Positions 18,885 through 26,260 of a DNA stretch of 64,000 nt are shown here, piece after piece. Positions within the stretch are counted from its first letter, which is position 1. Each line of letters starts with the position of its first letter. Under the pieces are notes generated by a model. It searched no databases and had not been told where the DNA came from. It saw only the letters and a program-made list of their open reading frames with translations. Both the position numbers and the translations under genes were made by a program. This DNA is from Pseudomonadales bacterium (GTDB taxonomy: Bacteria; Pseudomonadota; Gammaproteobacteria; Pseudomonadales; Azotimanducaceae), in assembly GCA_019634925.1 (NCBI GenBank), contig JAHCAL010000004.1:248001-312000 (forward strand). Direction: 5' to 3'.

Positions 18885-20956
18885 TGCAGTTCCGCATCGC
18901 AGATACCTTCACTGACAGCCTCGCGAGGTTGACTGGCGACGAACAGAAGGCCGTCAAGACCACAGCGTTCGATCTGCAGTTGAATCCGGCGAGCCCGGGC
19001 ATGCAGTTTCACAAGCTGAGCGCCGCACGGGACCCGAACTTCTGGTCGGTCCGCGTTAGTCGGGATATCCGTCTGATCGTCCATCGAACCACTGACAGTT
19101 TATTGCTGTGTTATGTAGATCATCACGACAAGGCATACCAATGGGCCGAGCGTCGGAAGCTTGAAACGCACCCCAAGACTGGGGCGGCGCAGCTCGTCGA
19201 GATTCGCGAGGCGGTCCAAGAGATCACCGTCCCGGCTTACGTGGTCGCGGGTCGCCCCGTGCCGGCCAAGCCGGCCCTATTCGCCGACGTTCCAACGGAA
19301 GAACTTCTCGAATTTGGTGTTCCGATTGAGTGGCTCGCCGACGTTCGCAGTGCCGACGAAGACAGGCTGCTCGAGCTTACCGATCACCTTCCGAGCGAGG
19401 CAGCAGAAGCACTCCTGGAACTTGCCACCGGGGGGCGACCACAAAAGCCAGCGGTTGCAGTGGGTACGATCGACCCATTCGAACATCCCGATGCCCAGCG
19501 TCGCTTCCGGATCATGGCAGACGCCGATGAGTTGGGTCGGGCGCTCGAGTTCCCTTGGGAAAAGTGGACGATCTTTCTGCACCCGGCCCAGCGCCAGATT
19601 GTCGAGAAGGACTACAACGGCCCTGCCCGTGTAGCCGGCTCGGCGGGTACCGGTAAAACCATCGTCGCCCTCCATCGCGCTGCTTACCTTGCGCGAAACA
19701 ATCCGGAAACGCGTGTCCTGCTGACCACTTTCTCCGATACGCTTGCCAACGCCCTGCGGACCAAGTTGCGGCGACTGATCACCAACGAGCCGCGTCTTGG
19801 GGAGCGCCTTGAGGTCCACGCGATCGATGCGATCGGGGAGCGCCTGTATGAGGCTCACGTACGTCGTCCGCAAGTCGCCTCCAGAGAGCACATCCAACAG
19901 CTACTGAGAGAGGCGAGTAGCGGGGTTGATGGCCTCAAGTTCAACGCTCGATTCCTGTTGGGGGAATGGGAGGATGTTGTCGATGCTTGGCAGTTGCAGA
20001 CATGGGACGAATACCGGGACGTCAAAAGGCTGGGGCGAAAGACCCGCCTTCCCGAGAACCAGCGGACTGTTCTATGGGAAATTTTCCACCAGGTGAAACG
20101 GTGGTTGCACGAGCAGGAACAGGTGACCCGCGCGGAGATGTTCAGCGTGCTGGCAGAAAAGCTGCGCGAGCGACGTAACCCACCCTTCGACTTCACGGTA
20201 GTTGACGAGGCGCAAGATATCAGTGTCGCGCAACTACGGTTTCTTGCCGCTATGGGCGGCGAGCGGCCGAATGGTCTGTTCTTTGCCGGCGACCTGGGTC
20301 AGCGCATTTTTCAAACACCGTTCTCCTGGAAGTCGCTTGGTATTGATGTCCGCGGGCGATCACAGACATTGCGGATTAATTATCGGACGTCCCACCAGAT
20401 CCGAATGCAGGCGGACCGGCTGTTGGGCCCGCAGGTCGCCGATGTGGACGGCAATGTCGAAGACCGCCGCGGTACGGTATCCGTATTCAACGGACCCAGC
20501 CCGGATTTACGAGTGTTCGAAACTCGCGAGAGAGAAGCAGAAGCGGTCGGAGAATGGTTGGTTGATCGAAATGACGAAGGACTTACGCCCCATGAGATCG
20601 GTATTTTCGTGCGATCTGCGGAACAGCTGGAGCGTGCCAAAGAAGCAGCCGGCAAATCAGGGCTTCCGTTCAAAGTGCTTGATGAACACGTTGAGCCGAC
20701 CACAGGCCAGGTGTCGATCAGTACAATGCACCTCGCGAAGGGCCTGGAGTATCGTGCGGTCGTCGTTATGGCTTGCGACGATGAAGTCATTCCCTTGCAG
20801 GAGAGAATTGAATCCGTCGCTGATGACGCCGATCTGCAGGAGGTCTACGACACGGAGCGCCATCTGCTCTACGTCGCGTGCACCCGGGCCAGGGATAATC
20901 TGCTGGTGACGAGTGTTGAGCCGGCGTCTGAGTTTTTGGATGATCTGAGGGGCTGA
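18884..20956 (+). CDS. UvrD-like SF1 helicase with N-terminal RelE/ParE-like domain
   Basis: A 690-residue protein with two parts. The first about 90 residues (FRIADTFTDSLARLTGDEQK ... FHKLSAARDPNFWSVRVSRD) match the layout of RelE/ParE toxin-fold proteins. A UvrD/PcrA-type helicase follows: Walker A AGSAGTGKT (251-259), Walker B VVDEAQDI (Asp441, Glu442), motif IV-like NYRTS, motif V ISTMHLAKGLEYRAVVVM, and motif VI YVACTRARDNLLV. The gene overlaps the peptidase gene by one base and ends the cargo operon. Whether the RelE-like part is an active nuclease is unknown; the fold may instead bind RNA or ribosomes, or only mediate protein contacts. The helicase call is strong and the N-terminal fold call is moderate. 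Confidence 0.88.
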   Translation: MQFRIADTFTDSLARLTGDEQKAVKTTAFDLQLNPASPGMQFHKLSAARDPNFWSVRVSRDIRLIVHRTTDSLLLCYVDHHDKAYQWAERRKLETHPKTGAAQLVEIREAVQEITVPAYVVAGRPVPAKPALFADVPTEELLEFGVPIEWLADVRSADEDRLLELTDHLPSEAAEALLELATGGRPQKPAVAVGTIDPFEHPDAQRRFRIMADADELGRALEFPWEKWTIFLHPAQRQIVEKDYNGPARVAGSAGTGKTIVALHRAAYLARNNPETRVLLTTFSDTLANALRTKLRRLITNEPRLGERLEVHAIDAIGERLYEAHVRRPQVASREHIQQLLREASSGVDGLKFNARFLLGEWEDVVDAWQLQTWDEYRDVKRLGRKTRLPENQRTVLWEIFHQVKRWLHEQEQVTRAEMFSVLAEKLRERRNPPFDFTVVDEAQDISVAQLRFLAAMGGERPNGLFFAGDLGQRIFQTPFSWKSLGIDVRGRSQTLRINYRTSHQIRMQADRLLGPQVADVDGNVEDRRGTVSVFNGPSPDLRVFETREREAEAVGEWLVDRNDEGLTPHEIGIFVRSAEQLERAKEAAGKSGLPFKVLDEHVEPTTGQVSISTMHLAKGLEYRAVVVMACDDEVIPLQERIESVADDADLQEVYDTERHLLYVACTRARDNLLVTSVEPASEFLDDLRG

Positions 20957-21026
20957 TAGCCAGGTAGTCTCCCAGCACGGCGTTCGAATGCGTTACCGGT
21001 CGGCCGCGTATCGTGGCGCTGGCCGT

Positions 21027-21206
21027 TCAGAGTCCGACCAACGATGCGATCGCCTTATCTGCCTCATCCTCGGGAGTCACGTTCCTACTTCCGAGCTTCT
21101 TGGGCTTCGGTAGCTTGCCATCCCTGCGTAGGCGCCAGATCGTCATATCGGAGCAACCACCGAGCTTTTCCTTCAGTTGCTTGTCTGTAATGAGTCGTTT
21201 CACCAT
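21027..21206 (-). CDS. AlpA-like HTH regulator next to the ICE integrase
   Basis: A 59-residue protein starting with ATG at 21206, with an AGGAG site 5 bases upstream. The sequence begins MVKRLITDKQLKEKLGGCSD, continues TIWRLRRDGKLPKPKKLGSRN and ends in a short acidic tail, the AlpA/MerR-type HTH used by cryptic prophages and ICEs to control int and excision. It sits 124 bases downstream of the integrase gene and reads in the same direction, so the two form one small unit. As in other P4/AlpA systems it probably acts as excisionase or activator of the integrase region; this is inferred from family and position. The opposite-strand frames here are shadows. Confidence 0.8.
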   Translation of the reverse strand: MVKRLITDKQLKEKLGGCSDMTIWRLRRDGKLPKPKKLGSRNVTPEDEADKAIASLVGL

Positions 21207-21330
21207 CGGTCTCCTGTTCTATCGCGACCTCTCGGGTATGGATGGTATTGATATCGCTGGCGATGACTGCAGAAAACCAATGCAACCGGTGTCGTGGTTT
21301 TTAAGTGTCTGACACCGCTGGTGAAGCTCT

Positions 21331-22554
21331 TCACGCGCCGGCCTCGGTTGCAGCTACCGCCGTGGCCGACGGTTTGGCGACGGCGTCCAAGTAGTCCGCC
21401 CACCACTGCATCAGGCGGGTCCGCTCCTCGAATCGGTCACCCCGGTCGTAGGCACCCTTGACCTTGTTCTGCTCGGTGTGGGCGAGAGCGCGTTCGACCG
21501 CATCGACGGACCACATGCGATGCTTCTTGCCGTCGATCTGCGTGACGGCCTCGTTGAGGATCGTCGAGGCCAGGGCGCGGAAGCCGTGGACGGTGGTGCG
21601 CTTGTGGAAGCCCATCCGGTAGACGGCGAAGATCATGGTGTTCTGGCTGGCCGGTTTGTCCTCGAGCCGACCAGGCATCAGCCACTGTGAGTGGCCAGTG
21701 ACCTTGTGCAGTCCCTCGAGCGTCGCGAGCGCCTGTTGCGACAGGGGCACGCGGTGCTCGCGGCGGTTCTTCATACGCCCCGCTGGAACTACCCACACCC
21801 CTTCCTCACGGTCGAACTCGGTCCACTTTGCTTCGCGGACCTCGCTGGTGCGGGCGAGGGTGTGGATCAGCAGGCGCAGGCCCAGGCGTGTTGCTGCGTC
21901 TCCGTTGTACGTATCGAGTGCGTGCAGGAACGCCGGGAGCTCCTCGGCGGCAAGCGCGGTCTGTTGTCCCTTCTTGCGCGGCTTGAGGTGATTGCGAAGT
22001 TCGCCGGCCGGATTGACGTCTCGGTAGCCGAGAGCCACGGCCCGGGAGAAGACGGCCCGCACCCGCTGCAGTACCCGAGTCGCGATCTCGCCAGCACCGC
22101 GGTCCTCGATGCCCTCGATCAGAGCCATGATCTCGCGCGGCTGGATCTCGTCGACGGGACGCGGGCCCAGCGTCGGCAGGATGTCGATTTCGAGGGAGCG
22201 CCAGACCTGGGAAGCGTGCTTGCGGGTCCAGCCGGGCGTCTGGCGCGTGTGCCACTCCTTGGCGACGGCGAGGAAGGTCGGCGTCGCCGAATCTGAAGCC
22301 TGCTTCTCCACCTGTTTGACCGCGGAGGGGTCGTCGAGCTTTCGCGCGTCTTGCCACTTCTCGCGGGCCTCGGCCAGGCCGATCTTGGGGAACGGTCCTA
22401 GGCTGAGGGTCTTCTCTCGGCCTTTGACGCGGTACTTGCCGCGCCAGAGCTTGCCGCCGGCTGTGGTGACGAAGAGGTACAGGCCGTCGCGGTCGTAGAG
22501 CTTCCGGGGCTTGTCGCCGGCCTTCGCGTTCTTGATTTCCTGGATCGTCAGCAT
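21331..22554 (-). CDS. P4-type tyrosine integrase of the ICE
   Basis: A 407-residue site-specific recombinase that joins and excises the element at its attachment site. The N-terminal arm-DNA-binding domain (DUF4102 type: KLYDRDGLYLFVTTAGGKLWRGKYRV) is followed by a core-binding region and the C-terminal catalytic domain. The recombinase residues can be read as Arg in LARTSEVREAKW, His-x-x-Arg in VHGFRALAST, and the Tyr nucleophile in KGAYDRGD. The ATG at 22554 gives the usual start MLTIQEIKNAKAG; the frame extends 21 codons further upstream but that part has no RBS and overlaps the putative promoter. It lies beside the 3' end of ssrA, the expected place for this integrase class. It appears intact. 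Confidence 0.93.
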   Translation of the reverse strand: MLTIQEIKNAKAGDKPRKLYDRDGLYLFVTTAGGKLWRGKYRVKGREKTLSLGPFPKIGLAEAREKWQDARKLDDPSAVKQVEKQASDSATPTFLAVAKEWHTRQTPGWTRKHASQVWRSLEIDILPTLGPRPVDEIQPREIMALIEGIEDRGAGEIATRVLQRVRAVFSRAVALGYRDVNPAGELRNHLKPRKKGQQTALAAEELPAFLHALDTYNGDAATRLGLRLLIHTLARTSEVREAKWTEFDREEGVWVVPAGRMKNRREHRVPLSQQALATLEGLHKVTGHSQWLMPGRLEDKPASQNTMIFAVYRMGFHKRTTVHGFRALASTILNEAVTQIDGKKHRMWSVDAVERALAHTEQNKVKGAYDRGDRFEERTRLMQWWADYLDAVAKPSATAVAATEAGA

Positions 22555-22555
22555 C

Positions 22556-22604
22556 TGGGGGTATTTCCTGGCTGAGAGTATTTTATACCCCCAAACATAC
22601 CCCC
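22556..22604. repeat. Three copies of an 8-bp motif around the integrase promoter
   Basis: The motif GGGGGTAT occurs at 22557-22564, and its reverse complement ATACCCCC at 22585-22592 and 22597-22604. The first two form a perfect 9-bp inverted repeat (TGGGGGTAT...ATACCCCCA), and the last two are direct repeats 12 bases apart. They flank and overlap the probable -10 box of the integrase gene. They could be arm-type sites for the DUF4102 domain of the integrase, or operator sites for the AlpA-like protein or integrase autoregulation. The repeats are directly visible; the role is inference. Confidence 0.6.
22580..22587 (-). promoter_or_regulatory. Probable -10 box of the integrase promoter
   Basis: On the minus strand TATAAAAT reads from 22587 to 22580, about 25 bases upstream of the integrase ATG. 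No convincing -35 box was seen at the proper spacing; the best is TTTCCG near 22604-22609. The box lies between copies of the ATACCCCC motif, so an integrase or AlpA-like protein binding those repeats would be placed to repress or activate it. Confidence 0.4.
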
Positions 22605-22680
22605 GGAAAGGGCGCAAAGGCCTGATATACCGGGATGTGGCCAGATACCTGACTGCTAAACGTATTTGCTTGATTTAGAT

Positions 22681-22713
22681 AAGAAAAAAGCGCCACTGAG
22701 GGCGCTTTTTCTT
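22681..22713. terminator. Bidirectional rho-independent terminator between ssrA and int
   Basis: The sequence is an A-run, GCGCC, a 6-base loop, GGCGC, then TTTTTCTT: a 10-bp stem with runs of A on the left and T on the right. It can therefore stop transcription from either side. It would terminate the tmRNA transcript (minus strand) before it enters the integrase gene. It lies on the ICE side of the ssrA 3' end, so the element may have brought its own terminator for ssrA. Confidence 0.8.
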
Positions 22714-22737
22714 GAGTTTTCAGGGGCTTGAAAACTC
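22714..22737. repeat. 8-bp inverted repeat at the ssrA/ICE junction
   Basis: GAGTTTTC and GAAAACTC form a perfect 8-bp inverted repeat with an 8-base loop (AGGGGCTT). It sits between the CCA end of the tmRNA gene and the terminator hairpin. It could be a processing or termination hairpin of the tmRNA precursor, or a protein-binding site at the element end. Confidence 0.45.
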
Positions 22738-22742
22738 TATAA

Positions 22743-22800
22743 TGGTGGAGGCGGCGGGAGTTGAACCCGCGTCCGCAAGCACTCTACCCTTGGCTCTACA
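22743..22800. other. Likely ICE attachment site in the ssrA 3' end (one end only)
   Basis: The integrase gene sits 188 bases from the CCA end of ssrA and is transcribed in the same direction, reading away from it. P4-type integrases very often recombine in the T-arm/acceptor part of tRNA or tmRNA genes, which here spans about 22743-22800 and includes the GGTTCAACTCCCGCC segment. The conjugation genes lie further left, so the other att copy should be a direct repeat of this end outside the window. The exact crossover bases cannot be fixed from one end. Confidence 0.55.
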
Positions 22801-23097
22801 TGCTTAGCTTCCGTCTATTGATTTAGCCTTGAGCGACCCGACGGTCAGGGTTGTCGCGGCGATCCCGATTGGTTTTAACGCTTCAGCCCCGGGCGAGGCA
22901 TCCACGCGATCCTGCAGCATGCGCCGCCGATTCCACCATGCAGGCCTGGATCATCGGCGTAAGCGGGGTTTTAGGCCGCTAGTGCGTAGTTTTCGTCGTT
23001 GGCAACTATTACGTTGCAGAGATTGATTAACGAGAGTCCCTACCCTCTCGGCATGCACCTCAGGCTTCGCTACTCACGTCGAAGCCATGTCGCCCCC
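22743..23097 (-). ncRNA. ssrA: Transfer-messenger RNA (tmRNA)
   Basis: A one-piece tmRNA of 355 bases that rescues stalled ribosomes. The 5' end GGGGGCGACATGGCTTCGACG pairs through GGGGGCG with CGCCTCC before the 3' ACCA. The T-arm GGTTCAACTCCCGCC is intact at the 3' end. The tag-coding stretch reads ANDENYALAA followed by TAA, at 23003-22971 on the minus strand. The tag matches the proteobacterial consensus. A TACACT box at 23118-23113 may be the -10 of its promoter, although no clear -35 was seen. The 3' end abuts the ICE integrase region; the gene is complete despite the insertion because the element restores the end. Confidence 0.97.
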
Positions 23098-23343
23098 GTA
23101 AGGAGATCGCTGAGTGTAGCAGCCCTGCGCCGCGGATGCCCGTGACGTCGGGGGTTGCTGCCACCCTGCTCTTTCCGATGGCTGCATAGACCAGGGCACC
23201 GCACATTTGGTTCCCTGCCGATAACGTTCGCTGATGCGGGGCGCGACCCGACGCAGGATCCGCCCGGTCCACGCGACTGGATGGCAGCTGGACGGCACCC
23301 GCCCGATCACTACACTGGCGGCAACCTCGCCATACCGCCGCGC

Positions 23344-24675
23344 ATGTCCGTACGCTTCACCCTGGTATCGATACTCATCGCCGTGCTCGCGAGGCCGGTC
23401 GGCGCCGTCACGCTCGACTCGCGCGCCAGCGTCGAGCGCGCGGTCGCGCTGATCGAAAACGGCGACCATGCGCTCGCGCGCGTCTACCTCGAACCGGCGC
23501 TGATCGACCCGCGCCTGTCGGCCGGCGAGCGTTCGCGCGCTTACTACATCCGCGGCTACAGCTTCTATGCGGACGGCCAGTTCAACTCCGCCGCCAAGGA
23601 CTACCACCATGCGCTCGAGTTCGACCCGGGCAATCCGGTGGTGCTGTCGGCGGTAGCGCAGCTGCACCTCGAGGGGCTCGGGGTCGACCGCAATCCGGCG
23701 CTCGCGGTGAATCTCTTTCAACAGGCGGCCGACGCCGGGTTGCCGGAAGGGCAACTGCGCATGGGCTACCTGTACACCCAGGGCATCTGGGTGGAACAGG
23801 ATCTCGACGAAGCGCGGCGCTGGTTCGCGCTGGCGGCCGCGGGCGGCTCGACGCAGGCCATGCTGCAGATGGCGCAGACGTGGCGGCGCCCGTGGGCCGA
23901 ACGGCCCGAACCGCAGGCAGCGCTCGAGTGGCTCGAGCGCGCGCACGGCGCGGGTGCGGCGGACGCGCTCGCCATCGCCGGGTTCATGTTCGAGAACGGC
24001 GAATTCGGCACGCCGGACCCGGCGCAGGCGCGGGCGCGCTTCGAGGCGGCGGCCGCGGCCGGCAGCGGGCTCGCGAGCGCCAAGCTCGCGCACCTGTATC
24101 TCGCGGGCGATGGCGTGCCGCAGGATGACGCCCGGGCGCGCGCGTTGTTCCAGGCTGCCGCGGAACGTGGTCACCCCGCCGGGTTCATGGGCCTCGCCTA
24201 CCTGTACGAGTCCGGAACCGGCGTGCCGGAGGACCCGGACCAGGCGCATGCCTGGTACCGGCGCGCGGCCGAGGCCGGCATCCTGGACGCGCAACTGCGC
24301 CTCGCGTACACGGCGCTGGGGCGTGGCGACCTGGATGGCCATCGCGAGGCCGCGCGCTGGCTCGCGCTGGCCGCGGCGCGCAATGATCCGCAGGCGATGA
24401 ACGACTATGCCTGGCTGCTCGCCACCAGCCCGCATGACGAACTGCGCGACGGGACCCGCGCGCTCAGCCTCGCGCGCCGCGCGGTGGCGCGCGACCGCAA
24501 TCCGAGCTTTCTCGACACGCTGGCCGCCGCGTATGCCGAACTCGGGCTCTACAACAAAGCCGTCGCGACCCAGGAAGAAGCGCTGACCGCGGCGCCCGCC
24601 GATGCCACCCGGCTCATTGCGGAACTGCGCGCACACCTCGAAGCGTTCCGGGCCGGCCGCCCGTGGCGGGAATAG
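23344..24675 (+). CDS. Sel1-repeat/TPR protein with signal peptide
   Basis: A 443-residue exported protein with a signal peptide at about residues 1-22 (LVSILIAVLARPVGAV). A TPR pair comes first, then about five Sel1-like repeats (A-x-x-x-x-x-x-A-A-x-x-G-x-x-x-A pattern, for example ARRWFALAAAGGSTQAMLQM and ARALFQAAAERGHPAGFMGL), and C-terminal TPR-like helices. Such repeats form solenoids for protein-protein contacts in the periplasm. I placed the start at 23344 because the signal peptide begins there; the frame is open 63 codons further upstream but that part is Pro/Arg-rich and overlaps no RBS. Partners are unknown. Confidence 0.8.
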   Translation: MSVRFTLVSILIAVLARPVGAVTLDSRASVERAVALIENGDHALARVYLEPALIDPRLSAGERSRAYYIRGYSFYADGQFNSAAKDYHHALEFDPGNPVVLSAVAQLHLEGLGVDRNPALAVNLFQQAADAGLPEGQLRMGYLYTQGIWVEQDLDEARRWFALAAAGGSTQAMLQMAQTWRRPWAERPEPQAALEWLERAHGAGAADALAIAGFMFENGEFGTPDPAQARARFEAAAAAGSGLASAKLAHLYLAGDGVPQDDARARALFQAAAERGHPAGFMGLAYLYESGTGVPEDPDQAHAWYRRAAEAGILDAQLRLAYTALGRGDLDGHREAARWLALAAARNDPQAMNDYAWLLATSPHDELRDGTRALSLARRAVARDRNPSFLDTLAAAYAELGLYNKAVATQEEALTAAPADATRLIAELRAHLEAFRAGRPWRE

Positions 24676-24723
24676 GCGCGTTCTGGTAAAACACCGCGCG
24701 TTCGTGCCGACCAGGAGAATTCC

Positions 24724-24966
24724 TTGAGCATCGCTCACCGTCGTACCCGGCTGGTCCAACGCGCCATCGAGGCGCTCGCCGCCGAGGGCCACAGCGCATT
24801 CCGCCCGGGCGATGTCGCCAATCACCTGCGCGTGTCCAACCAGCCGCTCGGCGTGTGGGAGGTGCGCGGCGAATTCTCCAGCCTCGAGGCTGCGGGCGTC
24901 ATCGTGCTCGATCCGGCGACTGGCGCCTGGCGGCTCGCCGCGACCGACGCGCGCAAGGCGGGCTGA
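24724..24966 (+). CDS. Small winged-helix-like protein, unknown function
   Basis: An 80-residue protein starting at TTG 24724, with AGGAG 8 bases upstream. The sequence (RRTRLVQRAIEALAAEGHSAFRPGDVANHLRVSNQPLGVW... VRGEFSSLEAAGVIVLDPATGAW) has the look of a winged-helix domain: helix, helix-turn-helix around RPGDVANHLR, then a beta wing. It lies 48 bases after the Sel1 gene and 65 bases before xseB. DNA binding is only a guess from the pattern. I do not recognise a named family. Confidence 0.6.
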   Translation: MSIAHRRTRLVQRAIEALAAEGHSAFRPGDVANHLRVSNQPLGVWEVRGEFSSLEAAGVIVLDPATGAWRLAATDARKAG

Positions 24967-25031
24967 CCCGAACGGCCCTGCGCGCAGGCGCCTGCCTTGC
25001 GCGGTATCCGGGCCAGGGGTAACGTGCCGCG

Positions 25032-25319
25032 ATGACCGAGAAGACCCCCAGGAAAAAGACCGCGCCCGAAGCAGGCGCCGCCGCCGACGCGCCGCCGGAC
25101 ATCGACTTCGAGGCTGCGCTCGCCGAGCTCGAGCAGCTGGTCGCGCGCATGGAAGCCGGCGACATGACCCTGGAAGCCTCGCTCGCCGCCTTCGAACGGG
25201 GCGTCACGCTGACCCGGCAGTGCCAGACCGCGCTGCGCACGGCGGAACTCAAGGTGCAGCAGCTGACGGCCAGCAACACGCTCGAGGACCTGGACCTCGA
25301 GGAACTGGATGACAACTGA
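25032..25319 (+). CDS. xseB: Exodeoxyribonuclease VII small subunit
   Basis: A 95-residue XseB protein. The core [45 protein letters not shown] is the family signature, preceded by a Lys/Ala-rich leader of about 20 residues. It forms exonuclease VII with XseA, which is not in this window, and acts in single-strand DNA degradation and repair. The gene overlaps the start of ispA by 11 bases, the classic gammaproteobacterial xseB-ispA arrangement. Length is slightly above the usual 80 residues because of the leader. Confidence 0.93.
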   Translation: MTEKTPRKKTAPEAGAAADAPPDIDFEAALAELEQLVARMEAGDMTLEASLAAFERGVTLTRQCQTALRTAELKVQQLTASNTLEDLDLEELDDN

Positions 25320-26190
25320 CCTCGACGGCCTGAAAGGGGTCATCGAGGCCACCCTCGCCCGGCTGCTTCCCGACCACTCCCCCATCGCGCCCGACCTGGT
25401 GGCGGCCATGCGCTACGCGACGCTGTCCGGCGGCAAGCGCCTGCGGCCCATGCTGGTCTGCGCGGCGTGCACGGGGGTCGGTGGTCGACTGGCGCATGCG
25501 CTCGCGCCGGCCTGCGCGGTCGAGTTCGTCCACGCCTATTCGCTGGTGCACGACGACCTGCCCGCCATGGACGACGACGACCTGCGCCACGGCGTCCCCA
25601 GCAACCACGTCCGCTTCGGTGAGGCCACCGCAATCCTCGCCGGCGATGCGCTGCAGGCGCTCGCGTTCCAGACCCTGGCGCAGGCGCCCGACCTGTCGGA
25701 TCCCGTACGTTTGCGAACGCTTACTTTGCTCACGGATGCTGTGGGCTGGCGCGGCATGGTCGGTGGGCAGAGCTTCGACCTCGCCGCCGAAGCGCGCGCG
25801 CTCGCGCAGGAAGAGCTCGCGGCCCTGCACGGCGCGAAGACCGGGGCACTGATCCGCGCGGCCGTGCAGATCGGCGCGGTGGTGGGCGACCCGGACCTCC
25901 CGGCCGCGACGTTCGACATCCTCGGCGCGTTCGGCACCCGGCTGGGGCTCGCCTTCCAGGTGATCGACGACGTGCTCGACGTCACCGCCAGCACCGCCGA
26001 GCTCGGCAAACCGGCCGGTTCGGACCTGCTGGCCGAAAAGAGCACTTATCCGAAGCTGCTGGGGGTCGACGGCGCCCGCGCGCTGGCGGATCGGCTGCTC
26101 GCGGAAGCGCTGGACCTGCTCGGCCAGGCCGGGCTGCAGAATGACTGGCTGGCGCAGCTCGCCCACCGCGGCGTGCGTCGCGCGTATTGA
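25309..26190 (+). CDS. ispA: Farnesyl diphosphate synthase (short-chain polyprenyl synthase)
   Basis: A 293-residue trans-prenyltransferase making farnesyl diphosphate from IPP and DMAPP/GPP. The first aspartate-rich motif is in [17 protein letters not shown] (DDxxxxD type, typical of bacterial FPP synthase), and the second is in [11 protein letters not shown]. The substrate-binding [10 protein letters not shown] and [10 protein letters not shown] segments are also present. The start overlaps the end of xseB. In E. coli dxs follows ispA; here the next gene is on the other strand, so dxs is elsewhere. Length and motifs are normal. Confidence 0.95.
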   Translation: MTTDLDGLKGVIEATLARLLPDHSPIAPDLVAAMRYATLSGGKRLRPMLVCAACTGVGGRLAHALAPACAVEFVHAYSLVHDDLPAMDDDDLRHGVPSNHVRFGEATAILAGDALQALAFQTLAQAPDLSDPVRLRTLTLLTDAVGWRGMVGGQSFDLAAEARALAQEELAALHGAKTGALIRAAVQIGAVVGDPDLPAATFDILGAFGTRLGLAFQVIDDVLDVTASTAELGKPAGSDLLAEKSTYPKLLGVDGARALADRLLAEALDLLGQAGLQNDWLAQLAHRGVRRAY

Positions 26191-26223
26191 CCCGGGGCGG
26201 CTACGCCGCGATTGCTGACCGGA

Positions 26224-26257
26224 GCGGGCATACGCCGCGCCGGTCGCGTACGCCCGC
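26224..26257. terminator. Hairpin between convergent ispA and protease genes
   Basis: GCGGGCATACGC and GCGTACGCCCGC form a 12-bp inverted repeat with one mismatch and a 10-base loop, in the gap between two convergent genes. There is no clear T-run, so this may be a rho-assisted or bidirectional terminator rather than a classic intrinsic one. Confidence 0.45.
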
Positions 26258-26260
26258 GCT

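Noticed and set aside
9090..20956. BREX, DISARM or Hma system
   Set aside because: No PglZ, BrxL, DrmA or DrmB-like genes are present, and the Res/Mod pair is a type III-like design. The ATPase is an AAA partner of an S8 peptidase, so none of these names fits.
21013..21312. Plus-strand 99-codon frame beside the integrase
   Set aside because: Serine- and hydrophobic-rich shadow; the minus strand encodes the clear AlpA-like protein here with AGGAG upstream.
21287..21317. CGGTGTC/GACACCG inverted repeat between int and the AlpA-like gene
   Set aside because: The stem is only 7 bp with a 17-base loop; no clear role could be supported.
22743..23097. A tRNA gene at the integrase end
   Set aside because: The T-arm and CCA look like a tRNA end, but the long body with the ANDENYALAA tag identifies tmRNA.
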